Source of the DNA: Bacteroidota bacterium
GTDB taxonomy: Bacteria > Bacteroidota > Bacteroidia > Chitinophagales > LD1
Length of the DNA stretch: 17,888 bases
Assembly: GCA_018267355.1 (NCBI GenBank)
Contig: JAFDYP010000180.1
Span: 1-17,888 of the forward strand
Direction of reading: 5' to 3'
Every line of letters begins with the position of its first letter. Within the stretch, counting starts at the first letter, position 1. A program made the translations under genes and the position numbers. Shown here one piece after another: positions 7,403 through 14,274 of the stretch. The notes below the pieces were generated by a model. It was not told the DNA's origin. It made no database searches and worked only from the letters and a program-made list of their open reading frames with translations.

Positions 7403-8541
7403 ATATTAACGGGCGTTAGTTTAAGGCATGAAGACAGTGCATCCAGGAAAATATCAGCCTGGTTTTTTGTCATAGTCAGCGGAGGTAAGACCCGGAGGGT
7501 ATTTTTATTAGATGAGGTACCTGTAAAAATGTGATGCTCCTCCAGCAGTTTCCGGCGAAGCGGTGCACAAGGTCCATCAAGCTCGATACCTATCATCAGA
7601 CCCATTCCCCTGACTTGTTTGACGCCTTGCAGCGCTTTGATCTGATCTATCAGGTATGCCCCTACACCAGCGGCATTTGCTATCAGAGATTCTTCCTTCA
7701 TCACATCGAGTACGGCTATTGCGGCAGCACAGGCCAGATAGTTGCCACCAAAGGTGGTGCCCAGCAGGCCATGACGGGCCTTATAGCCGGGGCCTATCAG
7801 CACACCACCTATCGGAAAGCCATTGCCCATACCCTTGGCCATAGTCACGATGTCAGCCCGTATATCTGCATGCTGATGCGCAAAAAAATGGCCGCTGCGG
7901 CCATAGCCTGACTGGATCTCATCCAGTATGAGTGAGGCACCATGCTGATCGCAAAGTTCGCGCAAGAGTTTCAAAAATGAAACAGAAGGTACATGAACGC
8001 CGCCCACACCCTGTATACCCTCTATGATCACCGCCGAGATCTCGGTGCTCATAGCAGCTATCAGGTCATCTTCATCATTCCATGGCAGGAAAATAATATT
8101 GCTGTTTTCATTGATTGCAGCCTGTATAGACGGGTCATGAGTGGCTGCTACCGCCAGTGATGTCCTGCCGTGAAAGGACCCCTCGAAAGCGATCACCTTT
8201 TTGCGGCCATTTTGAAAGGATGCTAGTTTGAGGGCGTTTTCATTCGCCTCTGCACCAGAATTACATAGAAACAGGCTATAGTCATCATATCCGCTCAGTG
8301 CGCCCAGCCTATCTGCCAGCTCCTGCTGCTGAGGTATTTTTACAGAGTTAGAGTAAAAGCCTATCTGGCGCAACTGCTCACCCAGCAGGCTCACATAGTG
8401 CGGATGGCTATGGCCTATAGAGATAACTGCATGGCCACCGTAAAGGTCCATGTATTGCTCCCCCTTATCATCATATAGGTAGACGCCTTCACCCCTCACA
8501 GGTGTAATATCAAATAGCGGGTATACATCAAATAATTTCAT
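7399..8541 (-). CDS. argD: N-acyl-ornithine aminotransferase
   Basis: This is a class III PLP aminotransferase of 380 aa. It converts N-acyl-glutamate semialdehyde plus glutamate to N-acyl-ornithine plus 2-oxoglutarate. The N-S-G-A-E-A-N-E-N-A-L-K-L-A block at 94-107 is diagnostic. So are F-H-G-R-T at 123-127, the cofactor aspartate in L-D-E-I-Q-S-G-Y-G-R-S-G at 206-217 (Asp207), and Lys236 in M-A-K-G-M-G-N-G-F-P-I-G-G. A T-T-F-G-G-N sequence follows, as in this family. The gene starts 2 nt after the argC stop and overlaps argF' by 4 nt, so it is inside the operon. Whether the natural acyl group is acetyl or succinyl is not decided by these motifs; enzymes of this family often accept both. 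Confidence 0.94.
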   Translation of the reverse strand: MKLFDVYPLFDITPVRGEGVYLYDDKGEQYMDLYGGHAVISIGHSHPHYVSLLGEQLRQIGFYSNSVKIPQQQELADRLGALSGYDDYSLFLCNSGAEANENALKLASFQNGRKKVIAFEGSFHGRTSLAVAATHDPSIQAAINENSNIIFLPWNDEDDLIAAMSTEISAVIIEGIQGVGGVHVPSVSFLKLLRELCDQHGASLILDEIQSGYGRSGHFFAHQHADIRADIVTMAKGMGNGFPIGGVLIGPGYKARHGLLGTTFGGNYLACAAAIAVLDVMKEESLIANAAGVGAYLIDQIKALQGVKQVRGMGLMIGIELDGPCAPLRRKLLEEHHIFTGTSSNKNTLRVLPPLTMTKNQADIFLDALSSCLKLTPVNI

Positions 8542-8543
8542 GG

Positions 8544-9527
8544 TCAGAATGCAGAAGGTTTAAGTAATAGCCCGGTGGTTTCACTTAGCCCAAAAATGAT
8601 ATTCATATTCTGTACGGCCTGGCCAGATGCACCCTTGAGCAGGTTATCTATCACAGATGTGATGAGCACCTTGCCGTCAGAAACCTCCAGGTGCAACAAA
8701 CACTTGTTAGTATTCACCACTTGCTTCATATCTATCTCGCGCCTGCTCATGTGCACGAAAGGATGAACGGAATAGTAGTTTTCGTACAAGCCAAGTAACG
8801 TTTCCAGGCTTTCATCTGTACGCACTACTATGGCGCTATGGATACCACGGGTAAAGTTACCCCTTTGAGGAATAAAAACTAAATCTGAGGCCAATTCTGG
8901 CTGCAGCACTTTAAGTGACTCTGCTATCTCTCTCAGATGCTGATGTGCAAATGGTTTGTATACCGATAGATTGCTATCGCGCCAGCTGAAATGCGTAGTA
9001 GCGCCTGGAGCCTGACCTGCCCCGGTACTGCCTGTAGTCGCATTGATATAGATATCTCCTCTGAGTGCTCCTGCTGCTGACAGTGGCAGGAGTGCCAGCT
9101 CTATACTAGTGGCGAAGCAGCCGGGGTTAGCTATGCTTTTGGCTACTTTTATCTTCTCTCTGTTTAGCTCGGGCAGGCCATATATAAAGCTGCGACCAGA
9201 CGCGGTATTCTTGTCTGAATGGCGAAAATCCTGACTGAGATCTATGACGACCACAGAATCAGGGATATCATTTTCCTTCAGAAATTTGCGAGCAGCATCA
9301 TGACCACCACACAGAAAAAGCACGTCTATATCCATACGGTGATCTGCAACAAATTTCAGCTCCGTGTCACCCAAAAGATCAGTATGAACATCGGATAAAA
9401 GCTGATCAGCACTGCTCGCACTCTGTACGAAAGCTATCTCTACATCGGGGTGCAGAAGCAAAAGACGGATGATCTCGCCACCTGTGTAGCCCGCGCCACC
9501 GATGATGCCTGCCTTAATCTTTTTCAT
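8544..9527 (-). CDS. argC: N-acyl-gamma-glutamyl-phosphate reductase
   Basis: This NADPH-dependent reductase of 327 aa turns N-acyl-glutamyl 5-phosphate into the semialdehyde. The Rossmann motif G-G-A-G-Y-T-G-G-E lies at 10-18. The catalytic cysteine is Cys137 in N-P-G-C-F-A-T-S. T-T-G-S-T-G-A-G-Q follows at 164-172, and the active-site histidine region is A-H-Q-H-L-R-E-I at 194-201. The start ATG overlaps the end of argG by 14 nt, and argD begins 2 nt after the argC stop, so the three genes are tightly packed. The protein is shorter than some ArgC proteins of about 345 aa, but no domain appears to be missing. Confidence 0.94.
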   Translation of the reverse strand: MKKIKAGIIGGAGYTGGEIIRLLLLHPDVEIAFVQSASSADQLLSDVHTDLLGDTELKFVADHRMDIDVLFLCGGHDAARKFLKENDIPDSVVVIDLSQDFRHSDKNTASGRSFIYGLPELNREKIKVAKSIANPGCFATSIELALLPLSAAGALRGDIYINATTGSTGAGQAPGATTHFSWRDSNLSVYKPFAHQHLREIAESLKVLQPELASDLVFIPQRGNFTRGIHSAIVVRTDESLETLLGLYENYYSVHPFVHMSRREIDMKQVVNTNKCLLHLEVSDGKVLITSVIDNLLKGASGQAVQNMNIIFGLSETTGLLLKPSAF

Positions 9528-10731
9528 TTACAGCGTTGAGGTTATTGACCTGATAATAGATGCCGGTCTGGTTGCCAAATATCTTGGTGAACCCCTTTAC
9601 ATCCTCTCCGCTCCAGGTCTTATTCATCTCACCATAGCTGCCAAATTTGGCGGACATGAGATCGTGAGGTGAGCTGACCCCGGTCAGCTCAAACCGGTAT
9701 GGCATCATAGTGAGCGATACCTCGCCTGATACAAATGCCTGCGTAGATGCTAGAAAGGTCTCTATATCGCGCATGACCGGGTCAAAGTATTGACCTTCGT
9801 GCAGCCAGTTGCCGTACCAGGCAGCCATCTGATCCTTCCAGTAGAGTTGCCATTTTGTGAGCGTATGCTTCTCGAGCAGGTGGTGTGCCTTGATGATGAT
9901 CACCGGAGCGGCTGCCTCAAAGCCTACCCTGCCCTTGATACCGATGATGGTGTCTCCTACATGTATATCGCGGCCTATGGCATATGGTGCAGCAAGCGCC
10001 TGGAGCGCCTGGATGGCATCCACAGGGTTGTCATACTGTACTCCATTGATTCCCTTCAGTTCACCTTTTTCAAAAACAAGCTTTACTTCAGAAGAACCCT
10101 GGGCTGTCAGCTGGGTAGGGTAGGCAGACTCTGGCAGGCTGCCATGTGAGGTCAGTGTTTCACGGCCTCCGACAGAGGTACCCCAGATACCCTTATTGAT
10201 GCTATATGCCGCCTTCTCAAAGTTCATATCCACCCGGTGCGCCTTCAGGTATTCGATCTCTGCCTCGCGGGACAGGCGAAGGTCTCGGATGGGCGTGATG
10301 ATCTGCACAGCAGGGGCGATAATATGAAACACCATATCAAACCGTACCTGGTCATTGCCTGCGCCGGTACTGCCATGGGCCACAGCCTCCGCACCGATCT
10401 CAGCAGCGTAACGCGCGGTAGCTATGGCCTGTACGATACGCTCCGCACTCACTGACAGAGGATATGTATTGTTCTTCAGTACATTGCCAAAGATCAGGTA
10501 GCGTATGACATCGCGATAATAGTCATCGCGCGCATCTACAGCCTTGAACGACTTGACTCCCAGCTTCAGGGCGTGGGCTTCGATCTTCCCAAGCTCTTCA
10601 TCAGAGAATCCACCGGTATTGACAGTCAAGGCATGTACCTCATAGCCCAGCTCCTCGCGGAGATGAATGGCGCAGAAGGTGGTATCTAATCCGCCGCTGA
10701 ATGCGAGTACGACTTTTTTTGTTTGACTCAT
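9514..10731 (-). CDS. argG: Argininosuccinate synthase
   Basis: This 405-aa enzyme joins citrulline and aspartate with ATP to form argininosuccinate. The N-terminal PP-loop A-F-S-G-G-L-D-T-T lies at 10-18. The citrulline/aspartate-binding stretch A-H-G-S-T-G-A-G-N-D-Q-V-R-F-D is at 118-132. I place the start at 10731 (M-S-Q-T-K-K-V-V-L-A-F). The reading frame stays open up to 10983, but those extra 84 codons overlap the GNAT gene, have low complexity and do not resemble the family. The chosen start lies 7 nt after the GNAT stop codon. It overlaps argC by 14 nt. No Shine-Dalgarno sequence is visible, which is normal in Bacteroidota. Confidence 0.95.
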   Translation of the reverse strand: MSQTKKVVLAFSGGLDTTFCAIHLREELGYEVHALTVNTGGFSDEELGKIEAHALKLGVKSFKAVDARDDYYRDVIRYLIFGNVLKNNTYPLSVSAERIVQAIATARYAAEIGAEAVAHGSTGAGNDQVRFDMVFHIIAPAVQIITPIRDLRLSREAEIEYLKAHRVDMNFEKAAYSINKGIWGTSVGGRETLTSHGSLPESAYPTQLTAQGSSEVKLVFEKGELKGINGVQYDNPVDAIQALQALAAPYAIGRDIHVGDTIIGIKGRVGFEAAAPVIIIKAHHLLEKHTLTKWQLYWKDQMAAWYGNWLHEGQYFDPVMRDIETFLASTQAFVSGEVSLTMMPYRFELTGVSSPHDLMSAKFGSYGEMNKTWSGEDVKGFTKIFGNQTGIYYQVNNLNAVNEKD

Positions 10732-10738
10732 GATATGG

Positions 10739-11380
10739 TCAGTGATTTGGTGAGAATAAAATGGAGAGAAAGCCTTTCCAGATGGATGGTGTGTTGCTCT
10801 TGCTACCTGCTTTGACGGGTGCTGCTGCTGCTTCTTTTTCCTTCTCGGCGGGGTCGTAGAGCATAGCTGTGCAGAGGCAATTCTTGCGCTCCTTGCTTTG
10901 CAGGATCTCGAAATTGACACAACTGCGACATCCTTTCCAGAACTCATCATCATCTGTGAGCTCGGAGTAGGTGACAGGTTCATAGCCGAGGTCCGAGTTG
11001 ATCTTCATCACAGCAAGGCCAGTGGTCAGACCGAAAAGCTTGGCCTCAGGATAGCGAGAGCGCGATAGTTCAAATATCTTCTTCTTGATCTCACGCGCCA
11101 GGCCACTTTTGCGAAATTGGCTGGCTACTATCAGACCAGAGTTGGCTACATACTTGCCATGGCCCCACGACTCTATATAGCAGAAGCCAGCCCATTCGCC
11201 ATCTGCGGTGAGGGCCAACACTGCCTTTCCTTCACGCATTTTCTCACGCACATAGTCCGGAGACCGTTTGGCTATGCCTGTGCCTCGGGCACGCGCAGAT
11301 ACTTCCATCTCAGTGCAGATCTGCTCTGCGAAATGCTCATGACTGCTATCGGCAATAAGTACTTTAAACGACTTATCCAT
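10739..11380 (-). CDS. GNAT-family N-acyltransferase, candidate N-acylglutamate synthase
   Basis: This is a 213-aa GNAT protein and the first gene of the arginine operon. The acetyl-CoA binding motif is degenerate but visible: V-A-S-Q-F-R-K-S-G-L-A-R-E-I at about 85-98. A second part, G-L-T-T-G-L-A-V-M-K-I-N-S-D-L-G-Y at 117-133, fits the end of the GNAT core. After the core comes a cysteine group, Cys151-x2-Cys154 and Cys168-x-Cys170, which looks like a metal-binding knuckle. A variable Ala/Lys-rich tail closes the protein. No ArgA or ArgJ is in the window, so this is the natural candidate for making N-acetyl- or N-succinyl-glutamate (inference from operon position). The GNAT fold is secure; the substrate is not. 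Confidence 0.82.
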   Translation of the reverse strand: MDKSFKVLIADSSHEHFAEQICTEMEVSARARGTGIAKRSPDYVREKMREGKAVLALTADGEWAGFCYIESWGHGKYVANSGLIVASQFRKSGLAREIKKKIFELSRSRYPEAKLFGLTTGLAVMKINSDLGYEPVTYSELTDDDEFWKGCRSCVNFEILQSKERKNCLCTAMLYDPAEKEKEAAAAPVKAGSKSNTPSIWKGFLSILFSPNH

Positions 11381-11408
11381 TTTCCTGTTTCCTATTGAAA
11401 AAACTACT

Positions 11409-11432
11409 AAAAAATATATCTCATCAGAGACA
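11409..11432 (-). terminator. Weak terminator-like hairpin in the arginine operon leader
   Basis: Read on the minus strand, TGTCTC pairs with GAGATA (one G-U) around the loop TGAT at 11417-11432. It is followed directly by a run of eight bases containing six consecutive T at 11409-11414. The stem is short and AT-rich, so intrinsic termination strength would be low. It ends 28 nt before the GNAT start, where an attenuator terminator would lie. Chance occurrence in AT-rich leader DNA is quite possible. Confidence 0.22.
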
Positions 11433-11485
11433 CGACATGAGCAAACTATGTGCCCATCTAAACGGGGAAAGGGTATGATCAGGCA

Positions 11486-11635
11486 TCAACGCCTGGGGAA
11501 GAACGGGGTACAGAGCGTGAAACTAACAGCGTGCGCATCGATGGTAAATGCAGTGCCAGTCAGAGCAAAAGACCTTTTGCAAAAAGGCTTCCTGCTGACC
11601 CTGACCATCGATATATGTGTAGCTCCGATTTGCAT
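11486..11635 (-). promoter_or_regulatory. Possible arginine leader ORF (49 codons)
   Basis: An ATG at 11635 opens a 49-codon reading frame that ends Pro-Arg-Arg-stop at 11486, about 105 nt before the first operon gene. It holds five arginine codons, four of them AGG, including the final pair AGG-CGT. The stop codon sits inside a small hairpin (CAGGC/GCCTG at 11480-11495), and a second frame of 20 codons starts at the overlapping TGATG. The start lies shortly downstream of the candidate promoter. An open frame of this length is not rare by chance, and a longer unrelated frame exists on the opposite strand, so this is a weak candidate. Confidence 0.2.
11537..11612. repeat. Nested and competing inverted repeats in the arginine operon leader
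   Basis: ATCGATGGT at 11537-11545 is the exact reverse complement of ACCATCGAT at 11604-11612. Inside it GTCAG at 11559-11563 can pair with CTGAC at 11595-11599. At the centre GCAAAAG at 11565-11571 is exactly complementary to CTTTTGC at 11574-11580. A rival pairing on the minus strand, CCTTTT with AAAAGG (11573-11587, loop TGC), uses the same bases as the central stem, so the two cannot form together. This could be a folded mRNA leader or a set of operators. I recognise no known riboswitch class. Confidence 0.4.
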
Positions 11636-11653
11636 CGCTATTTTTGAGGGATG

Positions 11654-11685
11654 CAATGATAGTGAATGTGACAGACTATCAACAA
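11654..11685 (-). promoter_or_regulatory. Candidate promoter of the arginine operon
   Basis: On the minus strand a TTG at 11685-11683 is followed, after 21 nt, by TATCATTG at 11661-11654. This matches the Bacteroidota -33 TTG and -7 TAnnTTTG consensus at five of six fixed -7 positions. Transcription would begin near 11647 and give a leader of about 265 nt before the GNAT start. A second TTG directly adjacent gives 18-nt spacing. The assignment rests on consensus only. Confidence 0.33.
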
Positions 11686-11779
11686 GTTTTCCACGTTAAA
11701 ATTTTTCCCAAAAAACACCCTGCGGTATACAGGCCTTTACCTTCGGTGAATCCACTGTTAACTAAAAGTAAAGAGTACT

Positions 11780-11838
11780 ATCCGTGATGACCTATGCATG
11801 ACAGGCAAGCCCCTTTCTCAAGGTTAAGAATCCGTGAT
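11780..11838. repeat. Direct repeat ATCCGTGAT, 50 nt apart, upstream of GH31
   Basis: The 9-mer ATCCGTGAT occurs at 11780-11788 and again at 11830-11838, followed by GA and AG respectively. The spacing of 50 nt is close to five helical turns, and the second copy ends 34 nt before the GH31 ATG. Such an arrangement fits paired binding sites of a regulator on one face of the DNA. It may also be chance. Confidence 0.28.
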
Positions 11839-11872
11839 AGCGCGCTGTGGTGGTATTCTATATATTCAAGCT

Positions 11873-14170
11873 ATGAAATCCAATCTTCTCCTCTTCTTCG
11901 CCATATGCCTCTCATACGTCGGCTCGGCTCAGGTCTACCACCCGGTGGCATTGCCGGCAGCCGTGGTGACAAATGGGCGGGCACGATTTACGGTGCTGAC
12001 TGATGGCCTTATCCGTATGGAGTATGCGTCAGACTCTTTTTTCATGGACAAAGCTTCATTGACCTTTCTAAACCGGCAGCTGCCCGTGCCTGCCTATCAG
12101 ATACGCCATCAGGATGGCAAGCTGCTCATAGAAACCAGTCTGCTCAAGCTGAGTTATGTGGAGCAGTCCGGACCATTTTCTGAAAAAAACCTGCTGGTCA
12201 GCTACAATGATGGCGTCAGGCAGTTTAGCTGGCGTCCGGGTATGAAAGACAAGCAGAACCTTAAAGGCACCACCAGGACCCTGGACGGGGTCTCAGGCAA
12301 ATTTAGCCTGATGGGTATGAAAAAGATCCGGCTGGATGACGGTATCCTCTCTCGCAGTGGTTGGGCCCTGATAGATGACTCGGAGCGCCCCCTGTTTGAC
12401 AGCTCAGACTGGCCGTGGGTGGAGGCCCGAAAAGCAGTGGAGCAGGATTGGTATTTCTTCGGATACGGCGATCACTACAAGAAGGCTCTCTTTGATTTTA
12501 CTCAGGTAGCGGGCAAGATATCCCTGCCCCCAAAATATGCTTTTGGCGTCTGGTACTCCCGCTACTGGGCATATACGGAGGCAGAGATGAAAGACATTGT
12601 GGACGGATATGCTAAAAATAACTTGCCGCTGGATGTGCTGGTGATAGACATGGACTGGCACCTGACTCAAAAATCCAGTCCCGAGGTCTTTGATAAATAT
12701 ACGCCCAAGCCTAACGGATGGACGGGTTTCACGTGGGAGAAAAAGTACTTTCCCGATCACAAAGAGTTTCTGGGATGGGTGCATGAACACCACCTGCAGA
12801 GCTGCCTGAATCTGCACCCGGCTGCAGGCGTACAGGTGCATGAGGCTGCGTACGGCGCTTTTGCCAATGCCATGCATGCTGATACTGTGGGGCACAAGCC
12901 AATCCCTTTTGACATCACTAATAAAACGTTTGCAAAAAACTACTTTGATGTGCTACTACATCCTTACGAAAAGGAAGGGGTAGACTTCTGGTGGCTGGAC
13001 TGGCAGCAGTGGGGTAGTACCAATATCAAAGGTGTCAATCCGACTTTCTACCTAAACTACGTCCACTATAGCGACATGCAGAGGCAGGGCAAGCGTCCCC
13101 TGATCTTTCACCGGTATGGCGGCCTGGGCAATCATCGCTACCAGATAGGGTTTTCGGGAGACTATATGATCAGCTGGAAGGGATTGGCATACCAGCCTGA
13201 ATTTACAGCTACAGCCTCTAATGTTGGCTTCGGTTTCTGGAGTCATGATATAGGCGGCCACTGGGGACTCAATAGAAATAACAAAAAAGATGCTGAGCTC
13301 TACACCCGCTGGATACAATGGGGAGCTATGAGCCCCATCTTCCGCACGCATGCGACCAATGACAAAGAAATAGAACGCCGTATGTGGATGTACCCGGCTA
13401 CAAATCTGGAGGCCATGCGGGAGGCGCTGCAACTGAGATATGCACTGCTACCCTATATTTATACATACGCGCGTATGGCCTATGACTCGGGTGTATCACT
13501 GATCCGCCCGATGTACTATGAGTATCCGCAGAATGACCTGGCTTATCACCTTCCGCACCAGTACTACTTTGGCAGCAATATAATAATCGATCCGATCTAC
13601 AAGAGTATGCATGGCCGCGAGACGATCCGGCAGAAAACCTGGCTGCCTGCAGGCGAATGGTACCATTTCCAATCCGGAAAAAGGATAGCCGGCGATCAAT
13701 ATGCTGACGAAGCATACGGACTGAATGACATCCCCATGTTTGTCAAGGCCGGCAGTATCATACCGATGCAGACCACAAAGCAGCATATATCGGGCAGCAG
13801 CCTCGATACATTGATACTGGCCATATATACCGACGGCAATGCTAGTCTCGACCTATATGAGGATGACGGCAGTACAGAGCGCTATAAGGAGGATCAATAT
13901 TCCTTCACCAGATTTAAGTACCAGCGCACGGGTGATCATGCATCTCTCACCGTCACACCGGGCACATGTGTGTATGCGGGTGAGCCGGCCAGCCGTAGCT
14001 ATACTATCCGCATCATGGATAGCAATAAACCGGATGGCATAAGTGCTGAATGGAGTCAAACACCCGAGAGAAACAGCTGGCGATATGATGAGCAAAAAAG
14101 GATCGTGGAGATAAGTGTACCCCGGGACAGGATACGATCGCTTATGGTGCCTCTCGCTGGGCTTCACTGA
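11873..14170 (+). CDS. Secreted glycoside hydrolase family 31 (alpha-glucosidase/alpha-xylosidase-type)
   Basis: I start the 765-aa protein at 11873, because residues 1-20 then form a clean signal peptide ending V-G-S-A before Gln20. An ATG at 11834 would add 13 residues in front of it. Order of parts: N-terminal mutarotase-like beta domain (about 21-215), TIM barrel (about 220-540), C-terminal beta domains (545-720) with a DUF5110-like Y-E-D-D-G-S-T at 662-668. The barrel shows V-I-D-M-D-W at 257-262. The nucleophile is probably Asp376 in F-W-W-L-D-W-Q-Q-W, and the acid/base is probably Asp430 in F-S-G-D-Y. F-W-S-H-D-I-G-G-H at 455-463 and R-T-H at 491-493 are also typical. GH31 enzymes cleave terminal alpha-linked sugars with retention. 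The D-W-Q-Q context differs from the common D-M-N-E, so the substrate is uncertain. It probably works in the periplasm. Confidence 0.9.
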   Translation: MKSNLLLFFAICLSYVGSAQVYHPVALPAAVVTNGRARFTVLTDGLIRMEYASDSFFMDKASLTFLNRQLPVPAYQIRHQDGKLLIETSLLKLSYVEQSGPFSEKNLLVSYNDGVRQFSWRPGMKDKQNLKGTTRTLDGVSGKFSLMGMKKIRLDDGILSRSGWALIDDSERPLFDSSDWPWVEARKAVEQDWYFFGYGDHYKKALFDFTQVAGKISLPPKYAFGVWYSRYWAYTEAEMKDIVDGYAKNNLPLDVLVIDMDWHLTQKSSPEVFDKYTPKPNGWTGFTWEKKYFPDHKEFLGWVHEHHLQSCLNLHPAAGVQVHEAAYGAFANAMHADTVGHKPIPFDITNKTFAKNYFDVLLHPYEKEGVDFWWLDWQQWGSTNIKGVNPTFYLNYVHYSDMQRQGKRPLIFHRYGGLGNHRYQIGFSGDYMISWKGLAYQPEFTATASNVGFGFWSHDIGGHWGLNRNNKKDAELYTRWIQWGAMSPIFRTHATNDKEIERRMWMYPATNLEAMREALQLRYALLPYIYTYARMAYDSGVSLIRPMYYEYPQNDLAYHLPHQYYFGSNIIIDPIYKSMHGRETIRQKTWLPAGEWYHFQSGKRIAGDQYADEAYGLNDIPMFVKAGSIIPMQTTKQHISGSSLDTLILAIYTDGNASLDLYEDDGSTERYKEDQYSFTRFKYQRTGDHASLTVTPGTCVYAGEPASRSYTIRIMDSNKPDGISAEWSQTPERNSWRYDEQKRIVEISVPRDRIRSLMVPLAGLH

Positions 14171-14227
14171 TAGATCAGACACTCCGTCCAGGGCAATATA
14201 TATAGTAAAGCCGCGAGGCCAGAATTC

Positions 14228-14258
14228 TTGTCTTTATTCCCGGATATAGTTAATTTTA
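14228..14258 (+). promoter_or_regulatory. Candidate promoter of the lipoprotein cluster
   Basis: TTG at 14228-14230 is followed after exactly 20 nt by TAATTTTA at 14251-14258, which matches the Bacteroidota TAnnTTTG element except for the last base. Transcription would begin around 14265, leaving about 10 nt before the ATG at 14275 or 25 nt before the one at 14290. It suggests that the three lipoprotein genes can be transcribed independently of GH31. Confidence 0.4.
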
Positions 14259-14274
14259 ACAAAATATTTGTCTG

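Larger units (their letters stand above)
11381..11872. other. Divergent intergenic region between the arginine operon and GH31
   Basis: These 492 nt separate two divergent transcription units and contain no convincing protein gene. On the minus strand they hold a candidate promoter, a possible 49-codon leader ORF, nested inverted repeats and a weak terminator-like hairpin, each listed separately. On the plus strand, near GH31, there is a 9-nt direct repeat. The region is more AT-rich between about 11690 and 11720. The length is generous for this otherwise compact DNA, where most gaps are below 110 nt. No recognisable argR gene or ARG box was seen here. Confidence 0.6.

Noticed and set aside
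7531..7911. 126-codon plus-strand ORF opposite argD
   Set aside because: argD is certain from its motifs. The antisense translation is low in family-like features and is explained as a shadow.
9790..10149. 119-codon plus-strand ORF opposite argG
   Set aside because: It is embedded antisense in argG, with no domain and no regulatory context.
10732..10983. 84-codon N-terminal extension of argG in the same frame
   Set aside because: It overlaps the GNAT gene, is rich in Ser, Arg, Lys and Gln, and lies outside the argininosuccinate synthase family. The Met at 10731 gives the normal N-terminus just ahead of the PP-loop.
11537..11612. Known riboswitch (cobalamin, TPP or SAM type) in the leader
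   Set aside because: I compared the conserved sequence blocks that I remember for these classes with both strands and found no match, so no class name is given.
11448..11699. 83-codon plus-strand ORF in the intergenic region
   Set aside because: No recognisable domain or convincing start context is seen, its composition is odd, and it lies over the proposed leader and promoter on the other strand. It is probably chance.
11834..11872. ATG at 11834 as the GH31 start
   Set aside because: It would put 13 residues, including Arg and Cys, in front of a complete signal peptide that begins at 11873. The later start is more natural.
12404..12895. 163-codon ORF antisense to GH31
   Set aside because: It is fully inside the well-supported GH31 gene, is rich in His, Ser, Arg and Cys as expected for a shadow frame, and has no domain.
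14171..14227. Terminator between GH31 and the lipoprotein cluster
   Set aside because: Only an imperfect GCCTC/GAGGC pairing that spans the GH31 stop codon was found, with no T-tract after it.
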